Positions 8,105 to 16,933 of a DNA stretch of 64,000 bases are shown here, piece after piece. The translations under genes and the position numbers were made by a program. The notes beneath the pieces are model-generated. The model was not told the DNA's origin. It saw only the letters and a program-made list of their open reading frames with translations, and did no database searches. Source of the stretch: Actinacidiphila yanglinensis (lineage in GTDB: Bacteria; Actinomycetota; Actinomycetes; Streptomycetales; Streptomycetaceae); NCBI RefSeq assembly GCF_900107965.1, contig NZ_FNVU01000001.1, positions 806,001 to 870,000 of the forward strand. Direction: 5' to 3'. Numbering within the stretch: position 1 is the first letter of the stretch; each line of letters begins with the position of its first letter.

Positions 8105-9073
8105 GTGGAGTGCTGGGCGGTCGACGCCGGCGGCAGCGGTACCACGGTCATGATCGACGGCGGCGAGCGGTGGAGGTGCGGCTCGGTCAACCCGGCCTCG
8201 GTCGGTCCGGCGGCAGCCGAGGAGCAACTGGCCTCGCTCTTCTCCGAACTGGCGGAACGCCTCGGCCCCCGGCCGGCGTTCGGCTGGCTGGCGACCGCGA
8301 CGGTCGACGCCGGCGCCCCCGAGCCGGAGCTGTCCCGGCTGGCCGGGGCCGCCACGGCGGCCGGGCTCGCCGGCACCCTCGTCATCTCGCGGGACATCGT
8401 GCCGCTGCTGGCCGCGCGTCCCCTGCGGGGGCGCGGCGTCGCGGTGGTGTGCGGCACCGGGTCCGGCTTCCTGGCCGGTGACGGCGCGGCCGCGCCGGTG
8501 TCCGTCGGCGGCTGCGAGTACCTCGGCAGTGACGAGGGCAGCGCGTTCGACATCGGGTTGACCGGCCTGCGGGCCGCGGTGCGCGGTGCGGACGGGCGGG
8601 GCCGGCCGACGCTCCTCGCCGAGGCGCTGACCGGGCGGCACGGCGTGTCCGGCGGCACGGTCGCCGAGCTTTCCAGGGCGCTGGCGGCGCGGTCGTTCCC
8701 GAAGGCGGCGGTCGCCGCGCTGGCCCCGGAGGTGTGCCGGTGCTGGCTCGACGGCGATCCGGTGGCCGCCGAGGTGATCGGCCGGGCGATCGGCGAACTC
8801 GTGGCCGGCGCCCGTGCGGCGAGGGACCGGGCCGGTCTCGCCGGCGGGACGTGGTCGGCCGTGCTGTCCGGCGGAGTGCCGCGCGGCTGCGCGGAGTTCG
8901 GCGCCGAGCTGGCCCGCCGGATCAGCGCGGAACTGGGCGCGGCCGCCTTTCCCGCGGTGGTCGACGACCCCACCCGGACGGTGCTCTCGGCGGCCCGCAC
9001 CTATCGCGGGCGGTTCCCCGACTTCCTGGCCGGCCGCTGGGCCTGGCCCCGACGACTGGGTGGTGGCAGGTGA
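8105..9073 (+). CDS. BadF/BadG-type sugar kinase (N-acetylglucosamine-kinase-like)
   Basis: A 322-residue ASKHA-fold kinase. The phosphate-1 motif is AVDAGGSGTTVMIDGG at the N-terminus, phosphate-2 is AVVCGTGSGFLAG, followed by GSDEGSAFDIGL and an adenosine-type AVLSGGVPRGC segment. Relatives phosphorylate GlcNAc or other hexoses. In this operon it could phosphorylate a cyclitol, as the unrelated ValC does in validamycin biosynthesis, or a sugar precursor; that is inference. Start: GTG 8105 after GGAGG. The stop overlaps the next GTG (GTGA at 9070-9073), so it is tightly coupled to the isomerase gene. Confidence 0.78.
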   Translation: MECWAVDAGGSGTTVMIDGGERWRCGSVNPASVGPAAAEEQLASLFSELAERLGPRPAFGWLATATVDAGAPEPELSRLAGAATAAGLAGTLVISRDIVPLLAARPLRGRGVAVVCGTGSGFLAGDGAAAPVSVGGCEYLGSDEGSAFDIGLTGLRAAVRGADGRGRPTLLAEALTGRHGVSGGTVAELSRALAARSFPKAAVAALAPEVCRCWLDGDPVAAEVIGRAIGELVAGARAARDRAGLAGGTWSAVLSGGVPRGCAEFGAELARRISAELGAAAFPAVVDDPTRTVLSAARTYRGRFPDFLAGRWAWPRRLGGGR

Positions 9074-10059
9074 GCGTGCACATCGGTGAACCGGCCGCGT
9101 CCGAGCCGCCGGTACGTATCGGCCTGTGCCTGGCGGCGCTGTCCCCGCTGGGCCTGGCCGGGGCGGCGGCGACCGCGGCCGGGCTGGGCGTCGGCGTCGT
9201 GGACCTGCCGGCGGACCGCTGCTTCGGGCTGGTGGACGCCGACCGGTCCGCCGACGCGGACCACCACGCCGAACTGGCCGCGGTGCTGGGCGCGGCCGGG
9301 GTCCGGGTCGGCTGCGTGAGCAACAGCCGGGACACCCAGCTCGCGCTGGGTCCGTACGGGCCGCACACCGATCCCGTACGGTCCGGGACGCCCGCGGAGA
9401 AGCGCGCCCACGGGCAGCGCGCCGCGCTCGCCACGGTCGCGCTGGCGGCGGGTGTCGGGGCGCCGCAGGCCCGGCTGATGCTCGGCGTGCCGGACCTGGG
9501 CCGGTGGCTGTCCTGGTGGGGCAGCGAGGTCTCCTGGCAGGACAACGTGGCCGCCTGGCTGGAGGCCGCCGCCCCCGCACTCGCGCTCGCCCGCGAGTGC
9601 GGCGTGCGGGTCGTGGTGGAGCCGCACCCCAAGCAGGTGGTCTACGACCCGTCCAGCGCGCGGGCGTTGCTGGCCGAGGCGCCGGAGGTCGGGCTCTGCC
9701 TCGACGTCGCCAACCTGGCCGCGGTCGGGCACGACCCGGTGCTCGTCGCGCGGGGCTGGGGAGACCGGCTCGCGGCCGTGCACGCGAAGGACCTGCAGCG
9801 CTGGCGCCTGCCGGAGGACCCGCCCGGCGCGGGCTGGTCGCGGTACGGGCCGGGGCCGCCGATCCGGTTCCGGGCACTCGGCTGCGGTGAACTGCCCTGG
9901 CCCGCCACGGTCTCGGCTCTCCTGGACGACGCCTACCGGGGAGTGGTCTACGTCGAACACGAAGACGCGCTGCTGCCGACCGGACAGGGCGTCGCCACCT
10001 CCGTGGCGGCGCTGCGCGCGCTCCTGCCGGCCGGCCCCCCGCAGGGCCGCACCTGGTGA
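9070..10059 (+). CDS. TIM-barrel sugar isomerase/epimerase-like protein
   Basis: A 329-residue protein of the xylose-isomerase-like (AP_endonuc_2) TIM-barrel superfamily. Metal-ligand strands are visible: glutamate in RVVVEPHPKQ, aspartate in GLCLDVANL, histidine in LAAVHAKD and glutamate in VVYVEHED. The usual DxxH after the second strand is altered to DVAN. Such enzymes isomerise or epimerise sugars, inositols and their phosphates. It sits between the kinase and the cyclase, so it may provide or rework the cyclitol precursor. GTG 9070 overlaps the previous stop; GTG 9076 is an alternative. Confidence 0.72.
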   Translation: MSVHIGEPAASEPPVRIGLCLAALSPLGLAGAAATAAGLGVGVVDLPADRCFGLVDADRSADADHHAELAAVLGAAGVRVGCVSNSRDTQLALGPYGPHTDPVRSGTPAEKRAHGQRAALATVALAAGVGAPQARLMLGVPDLGRWLSWWGSEVSWQDNVAAWLEAAAPALALARECGVRVVVEPHPKQVVYDPSSARALLAEAPEVGLCLDVANLAAVGHDPVLVARGWGDRLAAVHAKDLQRWRLPEDPPGAGWSRYGPGPPIRFRALGCGELPWPATVSALLDDAYRGVVYVEHEDALLPTGQGVATSVAALRALLPAGPPQGRTW

Positions 10060-10115
10060 TCCCGCGCCGCCCCGCTCCTTGCCCACGTCCATACCCGCCC
10101 ACCAGGGGACATGCG

Positions 10116-11354
10116 ATGGAACTGACTTCTGCTACTCCGTACCGGCCGGACGCGGAACCCGCCGGCCCGCACTCCCGGGGCCGGGAATCCCTGGCCGCCG
10201 CACCGGCGGCCGCGCCGGCGCCGCCGGTCCGATTACGCGACCGGCTCCCGCTGCCGCGCCCGGGGGAGGGCGACGTGACCGCCAGCGCCGACCGGCACGA
10301 CCGGTACACGGTGTCCGTCCACCGGCACGAACGGGGCGCGATCGACCGGCTCCGCACCGAGATCGACGGCCGGCGGGTGGCCCTGATCAGCGACCACACC
10401 GTGGCGGGGCTGCACGCCCGCCGGCTGGCCGACGCGCTCGCCGGGACCGGCCTCGACGTCACCATGACCGCCTTCCCGCCGGGCGAGGCCAGCAAGAGCC
10501 TGACGACCGCCTCCAGGCTGCTGGACTGGCTGGCCGGCACCGCGCTGGCTCGGCGGGACGTGGTGCTGGCGGTCGGCGGCGGGGTGGTCATCGACACCGT
10601 CGGCTGGGTGGCCAGCGCCTATATGCGCGGGGTGCCGTACATCAACGTGCCCACCACCCTGCTCGCCCACGTGGACGCGGCGCTCGGCGGGAAGGTGGCG
10701 GTCGACCACCCCAGCGCGAAGAACCTCGTCGGCGCCTTCTACCAGCCGAAGGCGGTCGTCTCCAACGTCGGCTACCTGCGCACCCTCGAACGGCGCCAGT
10801 TGCGCTCCGGGCTCGCCGAGGTGATCAAGAAGGGGGTGATCGCCTCGCCGGACCTGTTCGCGTTCGTCGAGCGGCACCACGGCGACGTCCTCGCCGCGGA
10901 CCCGACGACCACGAGCCGGCTGGTGCACGGCGCGACGGCGGTCAAGTGCGACCTGATCGCCAGGGACCCGTACGAGCAGGACCTGCGGCGGGCGCTGAAC
11001 TTCGGGCACACCGTCGGCCACGCGGTGGAGACGGTCACCGGCTACCGGCCGATCGCGCACGGCGAGGCGGTCGCGTTCGGCATGGCGTGCGCGGCGCGGA
11101 TCGCCGAGCGGCGCGGCCTGCTGGACCCGAGGACCTCGGCGCGGCTGACCGGCCTGCTCGCGGCGGTCGGGCTGCCGGTCGTCATCGGCGACCTGCCCGC
11201 CCCGCTGGACCCGGCGGCCACCGTGGCCGCGTTGCGGCAGATCCGCAAGATCCGCGACGGCGGGCTGCGCTTCGTGCTGCCGGTCGCGCTGGGCGAGACG
11301 GTGATCGTCGACGACGTCGGCGACGCGGAGGTCCGCACCGCGATCACGGCCTGA
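10116..11354 (+). CDS. Sugar phosphate cyclase (dehydroquinate synthase-like)
   Basis: A 412-residue member of the dehydroquinate synthase superfamily. The NAD site is VVLAVGGGVVIDTVGWVASAYMRGVPYINVPTTLL. Zn ligands are in SGLAEVIKKG (Glu), LNFGHTVGHAVE (His) and IAHGEAVAFGM (His). The substrate strip GGKVAVDHPSAKNLVGAFYQP departs from the DHQS form GGKTGVNHPLGKN (Asn to Asp), so the substrate may differ from DAHP. EEVS-type enzymes have a different strip. Residues 1-53 are an Ala/Pro-rich extension; an internal GTG at 10275 with an excellent GGGGGAGGG site would give a 359-residue, DHQS-length protein. An unusual cyclase for C7 cyclitol or aminoshikimate-like chemistry is the best reading. 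Confidence 0.8.
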   Translation: MELTSATPYRPDAEPAGPHSRGRESLAAAPAAAPAPPVRLRDRLPLPRPGEGDVTASADRHDRYTVSVHRHERGAIDRLRTEIDGRRVALISDHTVAGLHARRLADALAGTGLDVTMTAFPPGEASKSLTTASRLLDWLAGTALARRDVVLAVGGGVVIDTVGWVASAYMRGVPYINVPTTLLAHVDAALGGKVAVDHPSAKNLVGAFYQPKAVVSNVGYLRTLERRQLRSGLAEVIKKGVIASPDLFAFVERHHGDVLAADPTTTSRLVHGATAVKCDLIARDPYEQDLRRALNFGHTVGHAVETVTGYRPIAHGEAVAFGMACAARIAERRGLLDPRTSARLTGLLAAVGLPVVIGDLPAPLDPAATVAALRQIRKIRDGGLRFVLPVALGETVIVDDVGDAEVRTAITA

Positions 11355-11406
11355 GACCGGCAGCCGGCGGCGACCGCCGGCCGGACGCGAGGGGGATGGA
11401 GGGACG

Positions 11407-12873
11407 ATGGCACACCAACTGCGAGCCGACGTCGTGGTGGTCGGCGGCGGCGCCGCCGGCTGCGTGCTGGCCAACCGGCTGAGCGCGGACGGGAGTCGCT
11501 CGGTGCTGCTGCTGGAGGCGGGCCCGGACTACGGGCCCCGCCAGGAGGGGCGCTGGCCGGCCGACCTGCTGGACTGCCGGTTCCCCGCCCGCAGCCACGA
11601 CTGGGACCCGGACGGGCCGCCGCACCACTCGCGGGCGCGGGTGATCGGCGGCTCCTCGGTGAGCAACGCCTGCTGGGTCACGATCGGCGCGCCGGCCGAC
11701 TACGACGCCTGGGGACCGTACTCCGGCGGCGCCTGGAACCACGCCGCGCTCGCGCCCCACCTGGCGGACGCGCTGCGCGAGTTGCGGGTGCGCGGCGTGC
11801 CGGAGTCCGACCGCGGCGCCTGGCACCGCGCGGTGCTGGCCGGGGCGGAGGAGCTGGGCCTGCCGCGCCTGGGCGACGTCAACGGCCCCGACGCGAGGGA
11901 GGGTGCCGGCTGGGTGCCGCTCAACGCGGTCGGCCACACCCGCTGGAACGCGGCGTTCGCCTACCTCGACCCCGCCCGCGGCCGGCCGAACCTGCGGGTG
12001 GTGGCCGACGCGCAGGCCGTCCGGATCCCGACCCGCGGCGAGCGCGCCACCGGAGTGGAGATCCTGCGGGCCGGGCGGCCGGAGACGGTGACGGCGGGCA
12101 CGGTGGTACTCGCCTCCGGCACCTACGGCAACCCGCCGCTGCTGATGCGCAGCGGCATCGGCCCCGAGCCGCTGCTGCGGGAGCTGGGCGCGCCGGTGGT
12201 GCTGCCGCTGGCGGGGGTGGGGGAGAACCTGATCGACCACCCCAAGGCCCACCTGCTGCTGGACCCGACCGACGCGCTGGTCCTCCCCGGCCACGGGGTG
12301 TACGTGCCGCAGAGCCTGGTCAAGGCCAGGTCCGGGCTGGCCGCCGACGACCACTGGGACCTGCACATCGTGCCGACCGCGGGACCGGAGGAGGACGCGC
12401 GCGGCCGCTACGCCGGCCCGACTGCGGTCGCCCTCTACGTGTTCGTGCTCGCGCCCCGATCCCGCGGCGTGGTCCGGGCCCGGTCGCTCGATCCGCTGGC
12501 CGAGCCGCTGATCGACCACCGCTATCTCTCCGACCCGGACGGCCACGACCGCCAAGTGGCCCTGGACGGCGTCGAACTGGCCCACGAGCTGGCGGCGACC
12601 GCACCGGTGCGCAAGCTGGCCGCGCTCGACGCCTGGTCACCGGCGCGCCGTGCGGCGTTCGTCGAGGCGGCGGGCGGGTACTGGCACCCGGTCGGCACCT
12701 GTGCGATGGGGCCGGCGGGCGACCCGGCGGCCGTGGCCGGAGCCGACGGGCGCGTGCACGGCCTGTCCAATGTCTACGTCGGCGACGCGTCGTTGATGCC
12801 GGTGATCCCGCGCGCCAACACCCACCTGACCGCCGTCGCGGTCGCCGCCCGGGTGGCGGGGTCGGTCCGGTGA
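11407..12873 (+). CDS. GMC-family FAD-dependent oxidoreductase
   Basis: A 488-residue protein. The N-terminal dinucleotide motif is VVVVGGGAAGCVLANRL, with the adenosine-binding LLLEAGPDYG; GMC signature 1 is around RVIGGSSVSNACW, and ENLIDHP is the family motif near residue 275. The catalytic pair near the C-terminus is His in GYWHPVGTCAMG and Asn in IPRANTHLTAVA. Family members oxidise alcohols (choline, glucose, methanol); here the likely substrate is a hydroxyl of the cyclitol or sugar intermediate. ATG 11407 follows a GGGGGATGGAGGGA run. It is 52 nt downstream of the cyclase in the same operon. Confidence 0.88.
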   Translation: MAHQLRADVVVVGGGAAGCVLANRLSADGSRSVLLLEAGPDYGPRQEGRWPADLLDCRFPARSHDWDPDGPPHHSRARVIGGSSVSNACWVTIGAPADYDAWGPYSGGAWNHAALAPHLADALRELRVRGVPESDRGAWHRAVLAGAEELGLPRLGDVNGPDAREGAGWVPLNAVGHTRWNAAFAYLDPARGRPNLRVVADAQAVRIPTRGERATGVEILRAGRPETVTAGTVVLASGTYGNPPLLMRSGIGPEPLLRELGAPVVLPLAGVGENLIDHPKAHLLLDPTDALVLPGHGVYVPQSLVKARSGLAADDHWDLHIVPTAGPEEDARGRYAGPTAVALYVFVLAPRSRGVVRARSLDPLAEPLIDHRYLSDPDGHDRQVALDGVELAHELAATAPVRKLAALDAWSPARRAAFVEAAGGYWHPVGTCAMGPAGDPAAVAGADGRVHGLSNVYVGDASLMPVIPRANTHLTAVAVAARVAGSVR

Positions 12874-12976
12874 GGCCGTGGTCCCCGCCCGCCGGGCCGG
12901 GGACCGCGCACCGGCGGCGGCCGACCGGGTGCCACGCCGCCGGCGGTCCGCAGTGACGAGGAGAAGGGTCTGCCCA

Positions 12977-14185
12977 GTGCGCTCGGAGCGGATTTCCGTG
13001 TTCGTCGTGTTCGTCCTCAACGGGGTCGTCGCCGGTTCGTGGGCGCCGCGGATGCCCACGCTCGCCGAGCGGATCGGCGCGAGCCCCGGCGTGCTCGGCC
13101 TGGTGCTGCTGGGCTCCAACATCGGTCTGGCCGCGGCCGCCTCGCTCGCCGGCCGGCTGTGCGCCCGCTTCGGCGCACCGGTGATGGTGTGCGCGGCGGT
13201 GCTGCTCGCCGCCTGCGTCCTGCCGGTGCTCGCACTGGTGACGACCCCGCTGCAACTCGGGCTGCTGCTCGTGCTGCTCGGTGCGTCCTTCGGCCTGTTC
13301 GACGTGTCGATGAACATCGCCGCCGTGACCGTCGTCCGCCGGGTGCGGCGGCCGATCATGCCGGTCTTCCATGCCGGGTTCAGCTTCGGCGCGCTGGCCG
13401 GCTCGGTGGGCGCCGCGTTCGCCGCCGGCCACCACCTCGCCCTGCTGCCGTACTTCGGTACGGCCGCGGCGACCGCGCTGGCCGTCACCCTGGCGGTGAT
13501 CCGGTTCGTGCCGCGGGAACCGCCCGGTACCGGCGCGGGACCGCGGGGCGGACTGCGGCGCGGCATGCTGCGCCGCCCGGTGCTGTGGCTGCTGGGCGCG
13601 GTCGCGCTGCTCTCCGCCGTGGTGGAGGGTTCCAGCTACGACTGGTCCTCGCTGTTCGCGGTCCGGGAGCGGGGCATGACCCCCGCGGTCGGCGCGATCA
13701 TGTTCTCCGTCTTCTGCCTCGCCATGGGGCTGGTCAGGCTCTTCGGCGAGCAGATCGAACGCCTCGGCGCCGTGCGGGTCCTGGTCGCCGGTGCGGTGGT
13801 CACCGGGATCGGCCTGCTCGCGGCGGCGAGCGTGCCCGTCGCGCAGGTCACCTTCGCCGGGTACGTCCTGGCGGGCGCCGGCGTCGCGTTCGCCTTCCCC
13901 GTCGTGCTCGACCTCGCCGGTGCGGCCGGCCGGCGCGGCGACGGCACCGGCGGCGAGGGGGAGATCAGCTTCGTGACGACCGTGGCGTACTCGGGCTTCC
14001 TCCTCGGTCCGCCCATGATCGGCGGCATCGCGTCGCTGTCCAGCCTGCCGTTCGCCGTCGGCACCGTCGGGGTGATCGCGACGCTGATCGCGCCGACGGC
14101 CCTCGCCGCGGCCGCCGCCCGACGGCGCGAGGACCCCGTCGTCCCGCGGATGCCCGCGGCCGCGGAGTCCGCCGAAGCGCGGTGA
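12977..14185 (+). CDS. MFS transporter
   Basis: A 402-residue membrane protein with about 12 hydrophobic segments. The MFS loop 2-3 region is LAGRLCARFG, and the middle basic loop is at REPPGTGAGPRGGLRRGMLRR. The pattern (N-terminal FVLNGVVAGSWAPRMPTLAERIG and VEGSSYDWSSLF in TM7-8) matches a group of actinobacterial MFS proteins with unknown substrates. As the last gene of the left plus-strand operon it may export the product. GTG 12977 follows AGGAGAAGG; the upstream in-frame start at 12878 would add a basic, non-conserved extension. Confidence 0.8.
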   Translation: MRSERISVFVVFVLNGVVAGSWAPRMPTLAERIGASPGVLGLVLLGSNIGLAAAASLAGRLCARFGAPVMVCAAVLLAACVLPVLALVTTPLQLGLLLVLLGASFGLFDVSMNIAAVTVVRRVRRPIMPVFHAGFSFGALAGSVGAAFAAGHHLALLPYFGTAAATALAVTLAVIRFVPREPPGTGAGPRGGLRRGMLRRPVLWLLGAVALLSAVVEGSSYDWSSLFAVRERGMTPAVGAIMFSVFCLAMGLVRLFGEQIERLGAVRVLVAGAVVTGIGLLAAASVPVAQVTFAGYVLAGAGVAFAFPVVLDLAGAAGRRGDGTGGEGEISFVTTVAYSGFLLGPPMIGGIASLSSLPFAVGTVGVIATLIAPTALAAAAARRREDPVVPRMPAAAESAEAR

Positions 14186-14228
14186 CCGCTCAGGACACCG
14201 CACCCCTCGGGACAGGATGGGACGCCGC

Positions 14229-14816
14229 TCAGGACAGGGCGTGCCGGTCGTAGCTGACCTGCCAACCGTCGGCGCAGCAGCGCCCCTTCCTGATCGCGAG
14301 CGCGCGCACCAAGCCGGCGTCCCCTTCCGCCGCCCGCTGGACGGTGAGGGAGAAGGCGTGGAACCGGGCGTCGCGAAGCGCGCCGCCGAGGCGGGCCGCG
14401 AGTTCCGCTTCCGTCTCTGACGGCTCCACGGACGGAAGGGGAACTCCCAGACACAGCGCGCCGTGCGGCACGAGCAGGTCGGCGAAGTTCCGCAGCGCGG
14501 AGTCCGTGTCCGCGGCGGGATCGAGGCGGGGACACCAGACACCGGAGAACACGGCCCTGCCGTGGCCGTGCCGGGTGGGGTGGATGCGTTCCACCGTGAG
14601 CCGCGGGGGCGATCCGGTGACGCGCTCGTAGCACGTCTCCGCCGTGTCGAAGGATCCGGCGTCGAGGAGCTCGGCGGCCGCTCCGCTTCCGACCACCTGG
14701 GCCAGCGCGCACTCCGCGCCGGGCGGTAGCAGCGCGGCGAACTGATCGATGAGGCGCGGCGGTTGCCGGTGCGGGGCAGAGCCGGCGCCGGCGGAGGGGG
14801 ATCCGGGACGGATCAT
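14229..14816 (-). CDS. Unknown protein, possibly methyltransferase-fold related
   Basis: A 195-residue protein that I do not recognise. The middle contains FADLLVPHGALCLGVPLPSVEPSETEAELAARLGGALRDARFHAFSLTVQRA, which resembles the second half of a class I methyltransferase fold, but no SAM-binding glycine motif is visible. The N-terminal segment LIDQFAALLPPGAECALAQVV is short and Ala-rich. It could be a truncated or repurposed methyltransferase, or a small regulator. Start ATG 14816 has GGAGG 9 nt upstream. It is convergent with the MFS gene and divergent from the LmbU regulator, so it shares that gene's upstream region and may be co-regulated. Confidence 0.5.
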   Translation of the reverse strand: MIRPGSPSAGAGSAPHRQPPRLIDQFAALLPPGAECALAQVVGSGAAAELLDAGSFDTAETCYERVTGSPPRLTVERIHPTRHGHGRAVFSGVWCPRLDPAADTDSALRNFADLLVPHGALCLGVPLPSVEPSETEAELAARLGGALRDARFHAFSLTVQRAAEGDAGLVRALAIRKGRCCADGWQVSYDRHALS

Positions 14817-15189
14817 TCTGCGGTGCCTCCGATCGGGTGCGGGGTCAGGTGCGGGGTGCGTGCCGTGGTGCGGGTGAGTGCCGGCTGCGGGTGTGCGGGG
14901 TGTGCGTGCGGGCCGAGCACCGGGGTCACGTCGGGAAAGGGCGGAAACCGCTGAGAAACGATGAAAAACACTGACGTCATCCGCCATGAACGGATTTTCT
15001 GTCGCCCCGCCTGCCCCACTCGCCCCTTTGATTGCGGCCAAGTGAACATCCTGCTGCAAAATCCGATCCATTGGATGGCACAATCCCAAGAACGAGAGCT
15101 GGTCTGCGCGGGGGATGGGACCGTACACGGCGACCGATGCCGCTTCCGTCGTGCACTCCTGGTGAGCGCTCACGACGGAGGAGGGACCC
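14817..15189. promoter_or_regulatory. AT-enriched divergent promoter region upstream of the LmbU-type regulator
   Basis: A 373-nt region with no gene. From about 14940 to 15085 it is clearly more AT-rich than the surroundings. It holds a perfect TGACGTCA palindrome (14972-14979) and the inverted repeat ATCCATTGGAT (15066-15076). Both are candidate operator sites for the cluster regulator. The regulator's ribosome site is GGAGGAGGG just before 15190. Confidence 0.45.
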
Positions 15190-15873
15190 ATGCCGGCGAC
15201 GAGAACAGCGCGGCTACCTCGCGCAGCCGGACCCGACGAGCGGTCCGGTCCGGACACCTGCGGATACTGCGGGGACATCGACCCGCGGGCGGCCGTGGAG
15301 AGGACAGGACTCTCCCTGCCGGACGACCTGACACTGAACGACTGGTGCCGGATCGGAGACCGATTACTCGCCGTCTCCGACGCGTCCTGCTGGTGGGTCG
15401 GGGACTGGCTGGTCTTCGGGTGCGAGAAGTACCCCGACCGCTACAAGCGGGCGATAGCGGGAACCTCGCTGGACTACCAGACGCTGCGCAACTACGCGTG
15501 GGTCGCACGGGCGTTCCCGCCGTCTCGCCGGCGAGACACCCTGACGTTCCAGCACCACATGGAAGTGACCAAGCTGCGGCCGGCCGAGCAGGACCACTGG
15601 CTGGATTTCGCCGTCCGGCTCAAATGGTCCAGGAACGAGCTGCGCAGGCAACTGCGGGCCAGCGCCGAGACGTCGGGCGGCGAGGAGCAGGACGCCGGCA
15701 TCAGCCTGCAACTCGATCTCAGCCGGGAGCGGTACCTGCGCTGGGAACGGGCGGCGCAACTCGACCACGCGGAACTTCAGGACTGGATCGTGGAGGTACT
15801 GGACGGTGTCGTATGCGCAGCACGGGAAGCACCGCGGCTCCCTTCCGGCGAGCAGCCCGCAGAACGGATCTGA
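15190..15873 (+). CDS. LmbU-family pathway-specific transcriptional regulator
   Basis: A 227-residue protein. The central segment (residues 66-160) reads CWWVGDWLVFGCEKYPDRYKRAI, TSLDYQTLRNYAWVARAFPPSRRRDTLTFQHHMEV, EQDHWLDFAV and WSRNELRRQLR. This is the characteristic block of the LmbU/NovE family, regulators found almost only in antibiotic clusters (lincomycin, novobiocin, hormaomycin). LmbU is a DNA-binding activator; this protein probably switches on the right arm and perhaps the left. A CGYC motif near residue 24 is unusual. ATG 15190 follows GGAGGAGGG. It is the best single marker that this region is a secondary-metabolite cluster. Confidence 0.88.
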   Translation: MPATRTARLPRAAGPDERSGPDTCGYCGDIDPRAAVERTGLSLPDDLTLNDWCRIGDRLLAVSDASCWWVGDWLVFGCEKYPDRYKRAIAGTSLDYQTLRNYAWVARAFPPSRRRDTLTFQHHMEVTKLRPAEQDHWLDFAVRLKWSRNELRRQLRASAETSGGEEQDAGISLQLDLSRERYLRWERAAQLDHAELQDWIVEVLDGVVCAAREAPRLPSGEQPAERI

Positions 15874-15877
15874 CGCC

Positions 15878-16885
15878 GTGACGGAATCCGACGGCGGCGC
15901 GCTCAAGGCGATGATCCTGGGCTACCGGCTCAGCCAGGTGCTGTACGTCCTCGCCCGGCTGGGAGTCGCGGACGCGCTGGCCGCGGGGCCGGCGCCGGCG
16001 GCGGACGTCGCCGAGCGGACCGGCTGCCACGCGGACTCGCTGCTCAGGATGCTGCGGGCCGGCCGGGCCATGGGGATCACCGAGGAACTCGCCGACGGCA
16101 GCTTCGCGTTGACCCGGCGCGGCCGGCTGCTGTGCCGGGACGCCGACAGCTCGCAGTGGCTACGGGCCTCGCTGGTGGGCGAACCGTGGCACTGGGACGC
16201 CTGGGGCAGCCTCCTGGAGTCCGTCACCACCGGAGTTCCGGCCTTCGAAGCCGCACACGGATCGAACTCCTTCGAGTTCTTCGACCGCACCCCCGGCACC
16301 GGCGACACCATGATGAACCGGGTCACCGACGAGGCAAAGCGCCGCGGGAAGGAGATCGCCGAGGCGTACGACTTCTCCTCGGCGACCTGCCTGGTCGACG
16401 CCGGCGGCGGCCGCGGGGCGGTCCTGGCGGAGGTGCTCGGCCGCCACGCGCACCTCGGCGGGATCCTGATGGACCTGCCCTACGCGGTCAGTGGCGCGGC
16501 CGACCTGCTGGCGGAGTTCGGCGTCGCCGACCGCTGCGAGGTCGTGGCCGGGGACTTCCGCCGGGACCTGCCGGCCGGCGGTGACGTCTGCCTGCTCTCG
16601 GCGGTCCTGCACAGCTGGGACGACGACGCCTGCGTCGCGCTGCTGCGCCGGTGCCTGGAGCGGTACGGCCGGGTGATCGTGGTCGACGAGGTGATCGAAC
16701 CGGCCGGGGCGGCGCTGGACACGCTGCTCAAGGACCTGCAGCTGATGGTCTTCTCCGGCGGCCGGCACCGCTCACTCGCCGACTACCGGCGCCTTTTCGC
16801 GCGGGCCGGCGCCGAGCTGGTGCGGCACGCGCCCGTCGGCGAGTTGGAACTCCTGATGGTCGGCCACCCCGCCGCGGCGGCCTGA
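15878..16885 (+). CDS. SAM-dependent O-methyltransferase (PF00891 type)
   Basis: A 335-residue protein. The N-terminal winged-helix dimerisation region (ALKAMILGYRLSQVLYVLARLGVADALAAGP ... DSLLRMLRAGRAMG) is typical of plant/actinomycete-type O-methyltransferases. The SAM site is LVDAGGGRGAVLAEVL near residue 170, followed by GDFRRDLPAGGDVCLLSAVLHSWDDDACV, which carries the catalytic-type His-x-Trp-Asp-Asp segment. It should methylate a hydroxyl of the product. GTG 15878 begins 4 nt after the regulator stop; an overlapping ATG at 15806 is possible but adds a non-conserved tail. Confidence 0.88.
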   Translation: MTESDGGALKAMILGYRLSQVLYVLARLGVADALAAGPAPAADVAERTGCHADSLLRMLRAGRAMGITEELADGSFALTRRGRLLCRDADSSQWLRASLVGEPWHWDAWGSLLESVTTGVPAFEAAHGSNSFEFFDRTPGTGDTMMNRVTDEAKRRGKEIAEAYDFSSATCLVDAGGGRGAVLAEVLGRHAHLGGILMDLPYAVSGAADLLAEFGVADRCEVVAGDFRRDLPAGGDVCLLSAVLHSWDDDACVALLRRCLERYGRVIVVDEVIEPAGAALDTLLKDLQLMVFSGGRHRSLADYRRLFARAGAELVRHAPVGELELLMVGHPAAAA

Positions 16886-16933
16886 CCGGGACCCGAGCCC
16901 GCCACCACCAGCGACGTCGCAAAGGAGAAGGTT

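Noticed and set aside
10116..11354. Housekeeping aroB
   Set aside because: It lies apart from other shikimate genes, between sugar isomerase and GMC oxidase genes, and the substrate-site strip differs. It cannot be fully excluded without phylogeny.
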